A DNA stretch of 64,000 nucleotides from Rehmannia glutinosa (GCA_016081115.2 JABTTQ020002835.1:62001-126000), one strand, 5' to 3'; shown: positions 46,536-58,114, counted from the first letter of the stretch. Notes: generated from the letters alone by a model not told the origin. Translations and numbers: made by a program.

Positions 46536-47060
46536 TAATCAATAATGCAAAATATAAAAATGTTATACAATTTATAAAGTAAATGTATCTCAATCCTCAA
46601 TCCAAAACATAATATTAAACCACAATAAATAATACATGAATAGTGTAAGCATATCCAATCCGATCAACAAAGTGATCAAAAGCACCCAAATGTTATATAT
46701 GTGCCATAGCCAGCCCGTGCCCACCTCAATTATCTTCTTGATCTCTGCAAAAATAACATGTTTCTCCCTCATTCCGTGGAAAATAATTCCTTTTGCTATT
46801 AATTTTTTACGTTTATTCTTCCTCATCTTTGTTTTTTTTTCATTTTTTCCCCGTGGCGTGAGTAGGTTTCTCCTCTGTATAGGAGTTGGTTTAATTTTTC
46901 GTTTTCTCCCATTGTTTTTTCTTCTTCTTTTTAGATCTATTCAAATATTGGTAGATTTCTTATGAGTCACATTTGGAGTTCAACAGTTTCTGGTAGTTCT
47001 GCACCCCATGGTTATGGACTAAAATGAGAATTTATAAACAATCTATTTTACAGCACCCCA
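46536..47060. other. AT-rich spacer, no supported gene
   Basis: Short frames on both strands (46590-46965) are Ile/Phe-rich and show no family signature. Nothing else is recognised. The last bases, CCCCA at 47056-47060, may be the TSD of the following LTR element. Confidence 0.4.
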
Positions 47061-47945
47061 TGTCACGCCCCAAACGTGATGCGACAACGATCAATCACTT
47101 AAACAGAAATAAATCAACAGTCTAAACCAAAGATACAAAACTCCAAGTAAAATAGAGTCTAATGCAGCGGAATTAAAATAAACACGAGTACAAATTATAT
47201 CTTAAAGTCTGGCGGTATCCGAATACAATCCCAAAAGATTATCTGAATTAACTTACAGTACAACAGAAATAAAATGAAGGAGTCCAACAACAAATAAAAG
47301 TAAAAGGAAATGTCGCTCCTCATTACTGATAGGGATTCAATCTGCAGTAGGTTCGATGTCTTCAGCGAACTCTTCATCTAAAGGTTAGAAAACAGGAGGG
47401 AATGATAATCATGGTGTTGGTATTTTTATTTATTAGAATTTGGTGGAAAGAAAAGTTTGTCCATCCTTTAAGCATGTGACCAAAAGTTGAAAAACAAAAA
47501 TATATATATATATATATATGTAAATATATATATACATATATAATTGTAGGTCTTGAAAAGAATATGAAACAACCTCCCCATTTATGGAAATTTTCGAAAT
47601 TTTTTAAAAATATAAAAAAAATATTTATTTTTTTTTTAAAAATTTGATTGGGAAATAGGTTGGGATGAATTATAGAATAAGATGAAATATTAGGATAAGG
47701 ATTGGAATGTACTCCTAAATTGTTGGAGGTCTAATATTCCTAAAGTAGTAGTCATTCGGTCAAGTATTAATACTAGAGGAAGAATATAAAATTGCTAAGC
47801 TCTAAAAATACGAAATGCGTAATTGACGTTGGAAGAAATAAATAAAAATAGAGTCGAGTTTCATTTATAATAGGTTTGTGATACATAGCCGAATAAATAA
47901 TCACTACATAACACCGAATCTCACGTTAAAATTCGGGGTCTCACA
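47061..47945 (-). repeat. 3' LTR of the second Tekay element (deletion form)
   Basis: 885 bp, TGTCACGCCCCAAACG...GGGGTCTCACA. The purine tract (AAGGAGGGGTGAA on the minus strand) follows at about 47946-47960. A TA-rich stretch lies at about 47500-47545. Confidence 0.93.
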
Positions 47946-47984
47946 TTCACCCCTCCTTAAAAGAATTTGGTCCCCAAATTCTCT

Positions 47985-50761
47985 TTAGAACAATTCCGGA
48001 TATTGATTCCTCATGTCTTCTTCCATCTCCCACGTTGCGTCTTCGTCTCGGTTGTGATTCCGCCATACAACTTTAACCATTGGAATCTCTCTGTTACGCA
48101 ACCGACGCACTGTTGGTCAATGATTACGATTGGTTTTCGGTGTAAGATAAATTTTCCATTAGAGGAGGAGCATCACAAGTGATGATGTGCTCAGGATCGG
48201 TTGATACCTTTTCAATCTCGATACATGGAATACATCGTGCATTCCCGCGCATCTTGTCTGCGGTAACTCAAGTCGGTAGGCTAACTTCCCGATCCTCCGC
48301 AAAATCTTGTAAGGTCCAACATATCTCGGACTCAACTTGCCTCCTTTCTTTGGATTGATCAATCCTTTCCGTGGAGACGATCGAGGAATATTTCATCTCC
48401 GGCTTCAAATTCCAAGTCCTTTCTCCTCTTGTCTGCGTAACTCTTTTGGCGGCTCGAGTCGTGCGGATCCGTTCCTTAATCAACTTGACCTTCTCCATGG
48501 CCTCCGAACTAAGTCGACCTTTGGAATCGAGGGCGACTTTCGTTTCTCTTTTGGAGTCCATTGGTCATCAATCTCCCAAAGTGTAGTGGAGATCTACACT
48601 TTCGCCCGCAAGGCTTCGTAGGGTGCCATCCCAATTGTGGCCACGATAGCTGTTGTTATTATAGGCGAACTTGGCCAATGGTAAGTACGAATCCCAACTT
48701 CCTTGGAAGTCCAACGTGCATGCTCGCAGCATGTCTTCCAGGGTTTGAATTGTTCGCTCAGACTGGCCATCAGTTTGTGGATGTCTTTGTTGTCTTTGAA
48801 ATTTAGCGAGGTACCCAATTCCTCATGTAAGCATTTAACGGAGACAAATCTCAGGTCTCTGTCTGACACTATGTCGACTGGCACTCTATGCAGTCGAATG
48901 ATCTCTCGGATATAAATCTGCGCAAGTTTCTGCAAGCTATCGGTTTTCTTCATGGGTAGGAAGTGTGCAGATTTCATGAGTCGGTCTACGACTACCTATA
49001 TAGCATCATTGCCTCGTCTAGTCCTTGGTAGATCCGTCACGAAGTCCATCGTTATGTGTTCCCATTTCCACTCGGGAATTCTCAACGGGTATAATAAACC
49101 ACATGGTCGTTGGTGTTCAGCTTTCACTCGTTGACAAGTCAAGCATCTCGCAACGAACTCTGCTACCTGGTTCTTCATGTTTGCCCACCAGTAATGCTGT
49201 TTCAAGTCCTTATACATCGTGTTTCCTCCGGGATGTATAGTGTATTTCGAACGGTGTGCTTCTGAGAGGATTCTGTTCCTAAGTTGCTCATCACTCGGTA
49301 CACAAATTCTATTCAAATCGATGATCCCATCTTCCCTGCACCGAGAATTCTGATCTCTCTCCTTTGAGTATCTTCTCTTTTAGTTTTTGAAGTTGCACGT
49401 CAATCCCCTGTGTTACTTTGATCTCGTTTAGTATATCGGGTTTAACTGAAATATTAGCACATGAAATTTGAGTACTGGTTCTTGTCGGATTCCAAGTGCT
49501 CAATTCTTCTAATGATCTCCACTCTCGAATCATTAGTCTAGCTAAACTCGCCTTTCTGCTTAAGGCGCCAGCTACTACGTTAGCTTTCCCGGGATGGTAT
49601 TGAATATCAAAGTGAAAATCTTCTATTAACTCCATCCATCTCCGTTGCCTCAAATTGAGTTCCTTCTGAGAGAATAGATACTTTAGGCTCTTATGATCTG
49701 TGTAAACCGTGAATGTTGCTCCGTAGAGGTAGTGCCTCCATTTCTTTAACGCGAACACTATTGCTGCCAATTCCAAGTCATGCGTTGGGTAATTGGCTTC
49801 ATACGGCTTGAGTTTTCGTGATGCGTAAGCAATGACCTTTCCTTCTTGCATGAGTCGCTCCTAGTCCTTCATTTGATGCGTCACTTTTGAGACGACAAAG
49901 TTTTTTGTTCCCTTTGGAAGGGCTAAGACGAGCCGTAGTAAGTCGTTTCTTGACTCTTGAAACTAGCCTCACACTTGTCATTCCACTCAAACTTGACTTG
50001 CTTTCAGGTTAGTCAAGTGAGTGGTCCGCTATCTTGGAGAAATTGGATAAATCTTCGATAATATCCGGCTAGTCCTAAGAAACTTCTAATCTCCGTTATT
50101 CTGAGACTCGGGTTGTTTCCATTCAACCACCTGTCGTACTTTCAAGGATCTACGGCGATCCCAGTCTTTGGATACTATGTGTCCCAAGAATGCGACTTCA
50201 TTAAGCCAAAATTCGCACTTGCTTTGAATTTGGCATACAAACTGTGTCTCGTAGTGTCTCTAAAACAATTTTGGATGACGCTCATGCTCCTCTTTAGACT
50301 TGGAGTATACGAGTATGTCATCAATGAATATCACTACGAATTGATCCAAATAAGGTTGAAAGACTCGATGCATTAGATCCATAAATGCTGCTGGTGCGTT
50401 TGTCAGACCGAAAGGCATCACTACAAACTCGTAGTGTCCATATCCGTCCGAAATGCTTTGTTTTGGAAACGCCCTCTACACGGATCTTTAATCGATAATA
50501 TCCTTGTTGTAAATCAAACTTGAGTACATCGTCGCTCCTTGAAGTTGATCAAACGATTCGTCTATCCTCGGGAGGGGATATTTGTTCTTGATGGTCACAT
50601 TTGTTAAGTCCGCGATAGTCTATACACAGTCTTAATGTGCCATCTTTCTTTTTGACAAACAGTATCGGTGCTCCCCACGGATACGTGCTCGTTCGGATAA
50701 ATCTCACATCCATCAGCTTTTGTAATTGAGTCTTCAACTCTTGCAACTCAACAGGAGCCAT
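47985..50761 (-). pseudogene. Second Tekay pol: RT, RNase H, integrase, chromodomain in many frames
   Basis: Pieces in order: RT start 50549-50761 (MAPVELQELKTQLQKL, WGAPILFVKKKDGTLRLCID). RT palm, with FIDD recoverable near 50310-50330. RNase H and connection 49309-49990 (KVIAYASRKLKPYEANYPTH, FTVYTDHKSLKYLF). Integrase zinc region 48996-49316 (HRSKYTIHPGG, CLTCQRVKAEHQRP) and core 48594-48977 (VPVDIVSDRDLRF, then a damaged DGQ-type string). C-terminus 48159-48561 (GGKLSPRYVGPYKILRRIGK, VFHVSRLKRYQP). Conserved words continue across each break, so most shifts are 1-2 base changes rather than large losses. Several fall on CAG/CTG sites. Confidence 0.88.
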
Positions 50762-52500
50762 TCTATACGGCGTTTAAGCGATCGGGGAGGTTCCTGGTAA
50801 TACTCGATGGTGAACTCAACTTCCCTATCTGGAGGGACAGTGGTGAGTTCTTGTGGAAATACATCTGTATATTCCGATACTATAGGTGCTTGATTAATTT
50901 GTGTCTCAACCTTAGGTTTGTTAATTACAAACGCCAAGTACCCTTGTGCCCCTCTAGTGATCGCCTTCCCCGCTTTCATTGTTGAAATGATTGGGGCGAT
51001 CTTAACTCGTGCTCTCCCCGAAATTTTCACTTCGGGCTTATCGGGTTCACATAGTTTAATGGACTTGCGATGGCAGTCCATTTGTGCATGGTGTGCAGAC
51101 AACCAGTTCATTCCCAATATAATGTCGTATTCAGATATAGGCAGCAAGATCAAATCAACAGGGAAATTTATCTCATCAATTTTAACTTCGCATGCATTAT
51201 AGATAGTATTTGTTATCTGGCTTGCGCCCATAGGAGTGGATACTTCTAAACCTATAGGCATATGTTCCATGCATGCATGCAATTTGTGTACAAATTGTGG
51301 TGCGACAAATGAATGCGTTGATCCAGGGTCAAATAGTACTTTAGCGTAATGGCTAGAAACTAGAAGCGTACCTTCCACCACGTCTGTTGCCTCCGGAGCC
51401 TCATGTCCGGCTAGTGCAAATGCTCGAGCAGGCATCCTTGCCCGGTTACCCTGGCCATTACCCGGCTTTATAGGCAGCACTTGTTTCGTGCGATCCCCGT
51501 ACCTTGGGCAATCCTTCAGTTGATGTTGATTACTGCCACATAGCAAACATCTCCCCTGTTTGCGCCAACAATCATTGACAGTGTGTCCCGATTTTTGGCA
51601 ATGTGTACATACTTGGCCCGGTTTTACCTGTATCAGTCCTTTCCCTTTTTCTGTCTTAACAACTGGCCCCTTTTGAATTTTAATAGGCGGCCTTGATGGT
51701 TGTCCCATCGCTATCCTTTTGAGACTGTTTGATGGCCTATTCAGTTGAATCTGACCAATGCGGTTAAGTCCCGACTCAATGCGGAGAGCTGCCTTTACTG
51801 CGGCTGAGTATGTTGTTGTTTCAACAGTCAAAAGTTGTTTCTGGAGTTCCAGCTTCAGTCCCCGTGTGAACTTATACAATTTGTCCTCTTCCGTGCTGAT
51901 TGTTCCCAGGGCATATTTGGATAACCGATGGAATTCAGACTCATATTGGGCCACAGACATGTTCCCCTGTCTCAACATATGGAATTCATCCCGGCGTGCC
52001 TCCTTCAGGACTTGGGGTATGTATTGCTCATTGAATTCAGCCAGGAAATTTTCACATGTCCTATCTATTTGATCCTGTTCTCACTTTCTCTCAACTGCTC
52101 TCCACCAATCTCGAGCAGCTGATTCTAGTCGGAACACGGCGAACGTAACCTTTTGTTCCCCTGAGTATTGGAGAGCATTGAAGATATTCTCTATTTTCTC
52201 GATCCATTCTTCTGTTTTCATGTCATCTGGTCCCCCTAAGAAAGTCGGGGGGTCGAATCGTAGAAACCGCTCCAAGGTGTGGTCATTCGTCTCTCGAGCA
52301 GGTTCATGGTTAGGCTGACGAGGCTCTGCTTGTTGCCTCATAAAAACCAATATCTGTTGCAAGGCTATTGCAGTTAGGTTATCTCCTGCGATTGGCGGAG
52401 GAGGTGGTGGCAATACGGGGGAGGGTACCCGATCCATTTGCGCATCATTGTTCCTTTGGGGTATACGGCGGGGTCTCCCGCGTCCACGGTTTCTAGCCAT
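50734..52500 (-). pseudogene. Second Tekay gag, zinc knuckle and protease; one internal stop
   Basis: One frame from the ATG at 52498-52500 (MARNRGRGRPRRIPQ) to 50734, interrupted only by a TGA at 52081-52083 after WWRAVERK. It contains the gag domain (LERFLRFDPPTFLGGPDD, AQYESEFHRLSKYA), zinc knuckles (CTHCQKSGHTVNDC, CLLCGSNQHQLKDC) and protease (VLFDPGSTHSFV, YDIILGMNWLSAHHAQMD). It runs into the RT linker (VSEYTDVFPQEL), where the frame is lost near 50800 at an expected CAG. This part is much better preserved than pol. Confidence 0.92.
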
Positions 52501-52768
52501 GGATCTGGAGTTTAGCTACAATACAAAAATGAATGATTCCAATAAATATTCGCGTAAAACAAGTTATACCGCAAGGAGAGCAACATAAGTACACAAGACA
52601 TAGAATAAGTAGAAAAGATATATCCATTAATGTGAAAATTGAATACATTCAAATGAGTTCATACAACTTAAATACAGAATCGAAGATATTCTAGATTCAA
52701 GGTACAACGGAATGCAAAATACATCAGGAAGGTAATATGCGCCTGATACTATCTATCACAAAAGCTAT

Positions 52769-53504
52769 CTATTCAGTGAGGTCGTCGTCATCATCACTAA
52801 CGGCCTCGTCCAGAACCGGAACTTGATCGGGCTGAGGTAGCACCTCAGCATTAGGCCAGTTGGCGAAATCTAGCCATTGTTCTAGTCCCGGAGCATCATC
52901 GAGTGGGGCGGCTTCAAGCGCCTCGGGCTCTTCATCTTCCATTGGATCTTCATCGGGATCCTCTTCGGGGTCTTCTTCAGGATCCTCCTCGGGATCCTCT
53001 TCATTATCGGCCTCGAGGTCGGGCATTGGTTCCGCCTCGGGCGGTGGTATGATGGCGCATTAGCGCTAAGGCGCCTCGAGCCGCATCCCGGCCAAGGTTA
53101 AGGCATGCGTGAGTTCCTCGATCACCGCATTTGTTTGTTGATGGTCTCCTCATGGCGTCCTATGGTGTCTCTTGACATGTGCGCCTCCATTCTCCACTTC
53201 GTGCGACCTTCCTTGGCACGCGTTCCATCTTCTCGCGAGTATTATCCAAGCGTTCTGGATCAATCGAATTTGGTCTCGCGAGCGCGGATGGTGTCCTCGC
53301 GGTCCTTAACGAGGAGAGTAAGGTTATTCTTCTCTTCTTGACTCTTTGTCGGGAGGTGTCCTAGTTCACGAGTGCATTGTCGTTCCTGGTAAGCTCGTAG
53401 TCGCCCGTATGAATGCCTGGCGCCAATGAAGCTCTAAGGCCTTATAGTGATCCTGTTCAAAACGAGCTTCTATTACGTCCCACCAGGTTGGGGTGCGGCT
53501 CCAT
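52769..53504 (-). pseudogene. Leader ORF of the second Tekay element
   Basis: The ATG at 53502-53504 directly follows a splice-acceptor-like TTTGTTTGACAG. The N-terminal part is broken over three frames but contains charged, coiled-coil-like words (ARFEQDHYKALELHWRQAF, NNLTLLVKDREDTIRARE). The C-terminal part, 52769-53026, is intact and very acidic: repeats of EEDP, then EALEAAPLDDAPGLEQWLDF and a DDDDD end. Layout matches 41791-42469. No known domain; role unknown. Confidence 0.5.
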
Positions 53505-53799
53505 CTGTCAAACAAAAGCGAGGCGATTAGACGGATGTAAGGAAAGATAAGGAGAACAAGGAAAGAATGACTAAGGAAAGTCGGTCAAAAGTCGCTAAGT
53601 CAAATCAAGTATGACTATGGATTCTCCAAGTATAAATTTTAGCTTAACCTAAACATCAATAATATGGTTCTATGCCATTTTTGAAATCGATTTCACAACT
53701 TAATTAGTCAAGTCACGGTACTACCCAACACGGTCAGGGTCCTATCTCGGGTCGGCTCGGTGTAAGTTTCCATCTTACTAGCCGAGCTCGATACCATAA

Positions 53800-54484
53800 T
53801 CACGCCCCAAACGTGATGCGACAACGATCAATCACTTAAACAGAAATAAATCAACGAGTCTAAACCAAAGATACAAAACTCCAAGTAAAATAGAGTCTAA
53901 TGCAAATGCGGAATTAAAATAAACACGAGTACAAATTACATCTTAAAGTCTGGCGGTATCCGAATACAATCCCAAAAGATTATCTGAATTAACTTACAGT
54001 CCAACGAGAAATAAAATGAAGGAGTCCAACAACAAATAAAAGTAAAAGGAAATGTCGCTCCTCATTCGATAGGGATTCAATCACAGATAGGTTCGATGTC
54101 TTCAAATGAACTCTTCATCTAAAGGTTAGAAAACAGGAGGGAATGATAATCATGGTGTTGGTATTTTTATTTATTAGAATTTGGTGGAAAGAAAAGTTTG
54201 TCCATCCTTTAAGCATGTGACCAAAAGTTGAAAATATATATATATATATATATATATGTAAATATATATATATATACATATATAATTGTAGGTCTTGAAA
54301 AGAATATGAAACAACCTCCCCATTTATAATTTTCGAAATTTTTTAAAAATATAAAAAAAATATTTTTTTTTTAAAAACATTTGATTGGGAAATTGATTGG
54401 GATGAATTATAGAATAAGATGAAATATTAGGATAAGGATTGGAATGTACTCCTAAATTGTTGGAGGTCTAATATTCCTAAAGTA
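53800..54484 (-). repeat. 5' LTR of the second Tekay element, truncated
   Basis: Pairs with 47061-47745. The LTR start lacks TG (ATAATCACGCCCC). The primer site beside it reads TGGTATCGAGCTC on the minus strand, a one-base variant of TGGTATCAGAGC. It breaks off after CCTAAAGTA, about 200 bp before the LTR's outer end. Confidence 0.9.
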
Positions 54485-54843
54485 CCGGGATTTTCGACTA
54501 CGTTACGGTGAAGTTTTACAACAATCCTCAATGCGAATACTGGGGCGACGTCTCTCGTATTCTAGCTTTATGGAATGTGTGGAATTCATCGCTCCCGACG
54601 AGTAGTCAGTTTCTCTTCGGTTTGCCTGCGTCTCCAGCGGCGGCTAGTGGATACATATTCCCGCGTGTGCTCATGAATGAGATTATGCCGACGATCATGT
54701 CTTCCCCAAGCTATGGTGGGGTCATGGTGTGGAACCGGTACCGTGATCGGGAGTGGGGATATAGTGGATCTATATATCAGGACATCTTTAACATCGCTAC
54801 CCTGCACCGCCGTGAAAAGCTGGTAATCTCGCAAGTAGTTTGA
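54484..54843 (+). pseudogene. Class III (GH18) acidic endochitinase, C-terminal fragment
   Basis: An open frame of 119 codons to TGA at 54841-54843, joined at its 5' side directly to a broken LTR. It reads TGIFDYVTVKFYNNPQCEYW, then WNSSLP, LFGLPASPAAASGY, PRVLMNEIMPTI and SSPSYGGVMVW...GYSGSI. These match in order the last third of hevamine-type plant class III chitinases (FYNNP, FLGLPA.P.A, SPKYGGVM.W, GYS.SI). The catalytic DxxDxDxE motif lies in the missing N-terminal two thirds, so the fragment cannot be active. The Trp usually found after FDYV is Thr. After the stop, 54844-55060 looks like a normal 3' UTR, so this is the end of a real gene rather than a processed copy. Full proteins of the family are about 300 residues. 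Confidence 0.9.
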
Positions 54844-55113
54844 GGTCTCGTAGATGCTACTCGTGGAGGGATATACTAGTTGTAGTATCTATCGTAGATC
54901 TCTGCATACAATACATGTCGGATTATGTGATTGAAAAGTGAGATTTTATGTTTTCCGAGATTGTGATCTTGTATCAATGGTTATACCAAGTTGATTAATG
55001 GAAATATAATACCAGTTCTTTGTTGTTAAAAAAAAAAAGATTTGGGTTGAATTGGGGTGGTTGGTATAAGAGTGTGATTGGTGAAAATCAATTCTTGGAA
55101 TTGCTGTAAAATA
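54844..55113 (+). other. Probable 3' UTR of the chitinase fragment
   Basis: T-rich sequence with TTGTATCAATGG and AATGGAAATATAATACC-type polyadenylation context near 55000-55015. It runs to the foldback element. No other gene. Confidence 0.45.
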
Positions 55114-56420
55114 GGCTTAATTGCAAAATGAGGACACTAATTAAACCCTAGTGGCAAAGAAGGACACTAAGTTTGTGGGCTTTCAATTTAGGACAATAAT
55201 TTTAAAATTCTGGCGAATTAGGGACAAATTGAGCCCGAATTGCCCAATTCGGGCTAATTGTCATGTGGACCTCAATTTTGAGCTTGAATTGCACAACTTT
55301 AGTTTAATTGCTTATGTCACATAAAATAAGTCTAAAAATTATTTTAAAAATTTACAAATATATCTGAAAATTTAGAAAGCAAATTTACAATTAACAAGTT
55401 GAGTGTACATATATGAAAATATAAATTTGATAATTTTTTTAAGTATACAAATTAACAAGTAAAATGTAAATATACAAAAATAAATATTGAAAATATGAAA
55501 AATAAAATTACAAAAAATATTTAATAAGTCAAAAATAACTAAATGCAAATTGAAAATGTGGAACAAGATTTAAAAAAATAGGTAATATATACAAAAATTA
55601 TCGAATAAAGTATTAAATTATTTGAATAAATCTAAATAAATATTATTTATTAAATCTAAATTTTATTTTAAATATTAGACATTCCTTAAAATAATTTAAA
55701 ATTACAAATTAAAACTTTAAAATACTTAAAATAAATCTGAAAATTATAATTGAACCCAAAATATATTTTAGTTACATAAAGAAAATATAATTTTATTTTT
55801 TTAAGTATTTTTCAAATATTAATTACTTATATAATATTTAGATCTTTAAACAAATTTTAGATTTACTGAATAATGATTAGATTTTATATTGATTGTTCTT
55901 GTGTTTATTCAAATAATTTCAAGATTTATTCGGTATTTTTTTGATATATTAAATAACTTTTTAAATCATATTTCATTTTTTTAGATTTTATATTATTATT
56001 TTAAGATTTATTAAATAGTTTTCAAAAAATTTATTTTTGTATTTCCAAATTTATTCTTGTATATTTATATTTTAATTGTTAATTTGTAAATTCTTAAAAT
56101 AATTATCATATTTATTTTTATATATTTTGACTCGACTTATTAATTTTTAGATTTTTAAATTTGTTTTAAGATTTCCAGATTTTTTTATAAATTCTTAAAA
56201 TAATTTTAGACTTATTTGACATAATCTGTTTGCCTAAATTTGGGCAACTAATGCTCAAAATTGAGGTCCAAATGGCAATTAGCCCAAATTGGGTAGGGCT
56301 CCATTTGTCCTCAATTCGCCAAAATTATAAAATTATTGTCCTAAATTGAAAATCCGCAAATTTAGTGTTCTTCTTTTGCTACTGGGTTATTGTTAGTGTC
56401 ATCATTTTGCAATTAAGCCC
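55114..56420. mobile_element. MULE-like foldback element with ~220-bp TIRs
   Basis: Left arm 55114-55340 and inverted right arm about 56195-56420 match closely: GGCTTAATTGCAAAATGA, TTTCAATTTAGGACAATAAT, GGACCTCAATTTTGAGC. Flanks TGTAAAATA (55105-55113) and AGTAAAATA (56421-56429) are a 9-bp TSD with one mismatch, as for Mutator-like elements. The ~850-bp middle is extremely AT-rich and non-coding. Confidence 0.8.
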
Positions 56421-57019
56421 AGTAAAATATTAAAACTTTGTTGGTGTATATTGCTGTAAATGTTCACCTCTTGTTATATTTCAGCAGCGAAAAAAATAGT
56501 TTTGAGACATAATGTAATTCATTTAAAATCTTATATAATTAATAATCTATATTATTCACATTGATTAGTGTCGACTACCTAAACAATTTTTAATACTGGA
56601 ATCATGGAACTTATTGTTGGAATGTGCCTCAATATTTATATCATACATGAATAGTTGAATACCATGTGGTAGGATGTGTTTATAATCTATATATATTTAA
56701 TTTTATTTTGAAAGCAACCAATATTTAATTTATTGGGCCCAAGGCCTTGATTTAGCCGTTAAAGACTATCGAAAAATAAAAATATTAAAAAATATGTAAG
56801 AATCTTTTGGAGCATTTATCTATATCTATACTATTTATTATTTTATTATTATCTATAAAAGTGTGAATGGTTTTGAAAGGTTTCTTGACAAATAGTAGAA
56901 GCAATTGAAGTACTATTAACATTATTATTCATACAAAGTATGGGATTTAATAGAAGATAGAATGCATAACATATACATACCCCATCAATTCGTGCGACAT
57001 GTCCATATCAATCCCCTGC
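56421..57019. other. AT-rich spacer
   Basis: No gene or repeat that I can support. It may include the 3' end of the DUF1985 gene. Confidence 0.4.
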
Positions 57020-58085
57020 AAGTAAAGGATTCGTAACTCCACCTTGGTGGGCTATAACAGTGTGCATATCGTCTGTAAAAAAAATTAGCCTAATTATGAA
57101 GAAATAGAATCAATACCACTATTACACATATGATTTCGTAAACAAAATTGTAAATTACCATGGGGCTATCAAATAACGCCACTGTACTAAAGGTTCTCTT
57201 GGGCCATCTAAATCGTATGCCCCTAGGATAGCCCTCCAACCCAGAAGTCTGGGCAAGGTCCCGACGGAGGGAAGGAATAACCTCAAATGCCCATAGTTGT
57301 ATCAAAAAACAAAAACAAATAAGTAATGAACCCGGTTACAATATGAAATGCTCGTGATAAAAGTGATACGCGTTTAAATTATATATACCTGCATAGGATA
57401 GAAGTAGGCATAGATGTGGAACTGGACTGATCTCTCAGGATCATCAGGGGCTTAGACTCCAGTATCAAGGTAATGGAAGAGACGCCCATACACATGGGAG
57501 CCCAATGGGAATGCTCTAAACTCTGGGGCATCCTCAACCAATGTCCACAACCATAGTGGGATGATACCCCGCGGATCCAGAGCAAACATATACTTCTTTA
57601 CAAACAAGATATACGCCATGTTCAGATTATCCTCTGGTCACGCTCTGAAATGACCCACGATGGAAAGCAGAAATACCTTCACTGGTATCAAGGATTTCCA
57701 ATCGAAATACTGACGGTATACTCCTCCTGCAGGTGGGATATGATAGGAGGGGCATGGGTTAATCGCCGAGGGCCCAAAGCATAGCCTTGTAACCATAGCA
57801 AACTCTCGTCGGCCAAATTTGAGGTTTCGCCTAGCAACACTGAACCACAAGTCGCCAGTCTCATATCCCTCCACCATAATTTGTCTACCAAGCGATCGGA
57901 GCATACCCTTTGATGTCATGTATGCGTCCGAGTCAAAGTCCAGAAACGTCCGAAATTGTCCATTCCTAAACTCATCTAAATTGCCAGACTCAGTCAACTC
58001 CTTCCTAAAATCCTCTATCAAGTGACACTTCGTATGCACATTCAATTTACCTCTCCAAAGCAGAACCCCTTTTCCATCTCCAATT
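57020..58085 (-). pseudogene. DUF1985-type protein remnant (MULE/Ulp1-associated), two in-frame stops
   Basis: Exon 1 spans 58085-57389, starting after a TTTGACAG acceptor. It reads GQFRTFLDFDSDAYMTSKGM, GDLWFSVARRNLKFGRREFA and MVTRLCFG, the core of the DUF1985 domain (ELWF...V.FG.REFA.VTGL). The same frame continues past a TGA (57638-57640) into NMAYILFVKKYMFALDPRGI and IPLWLWTLVEDAPEFRAFPL, past a TAA near 57450, to a GT donor at 57388. A second exon, about 57300-57159, reads LWAFEVIPSLRRDLAQ...PRGIRFRWPKR. A third begins after a TTTTTACAG acceptor (57072) with DMHTVIAHQGG. In plants DUF1985 genes are typically carried by Mutator-like elements with Ulp1 proteases; no Ulp1 domain is visible here. 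Confidence 0.78.
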
Positions 58086-58114
58086 CTGTCAAATAAAACA
58101 CAAAGATTGAATTA

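Larger units (their letters stand above)
47061..54484 (-). mobile_element. Second Tekay/Del element, with shortened LTRs
   Basis: The left (3') LTR is 47061-47945; the right (5') LTR is about 53800-54484, truncated. Both LTRs match the ends of the 3.8-kb solo LTR at 4945-8735 but lack the same ~2.9 kb of its middle. The junction GGAGGGAAT lies near 47394 and 54136. The interior (47946-53799) encodes chromodomain, integrase, RNase H, RT, protease, gag and a leader ORF on the minus strand, with many frame breaks in pol. The right end is cut in the LTR after CTAAAGTA and joined to a chitinase fragment. Confidence 0.9.

Noticed and set aside
46590..46965. Hydrophobic frames on both strands that could suggest membrane proteins
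   Set aside because: AT-rich composition alone yields Ile/Phe/Leu runs; no start context, splice signals or family match.
52860..53063. Ser/Gly-rich plus-strand frame
   Set aside because: Shadow of the acidic EEDP repeat encoded on the opposite strand.
57379..57585. Separate minus-strand ORF
   Set aside because: It is another frame of the DUF1985 exon; the conserved words are in the frame continuing from 57638.
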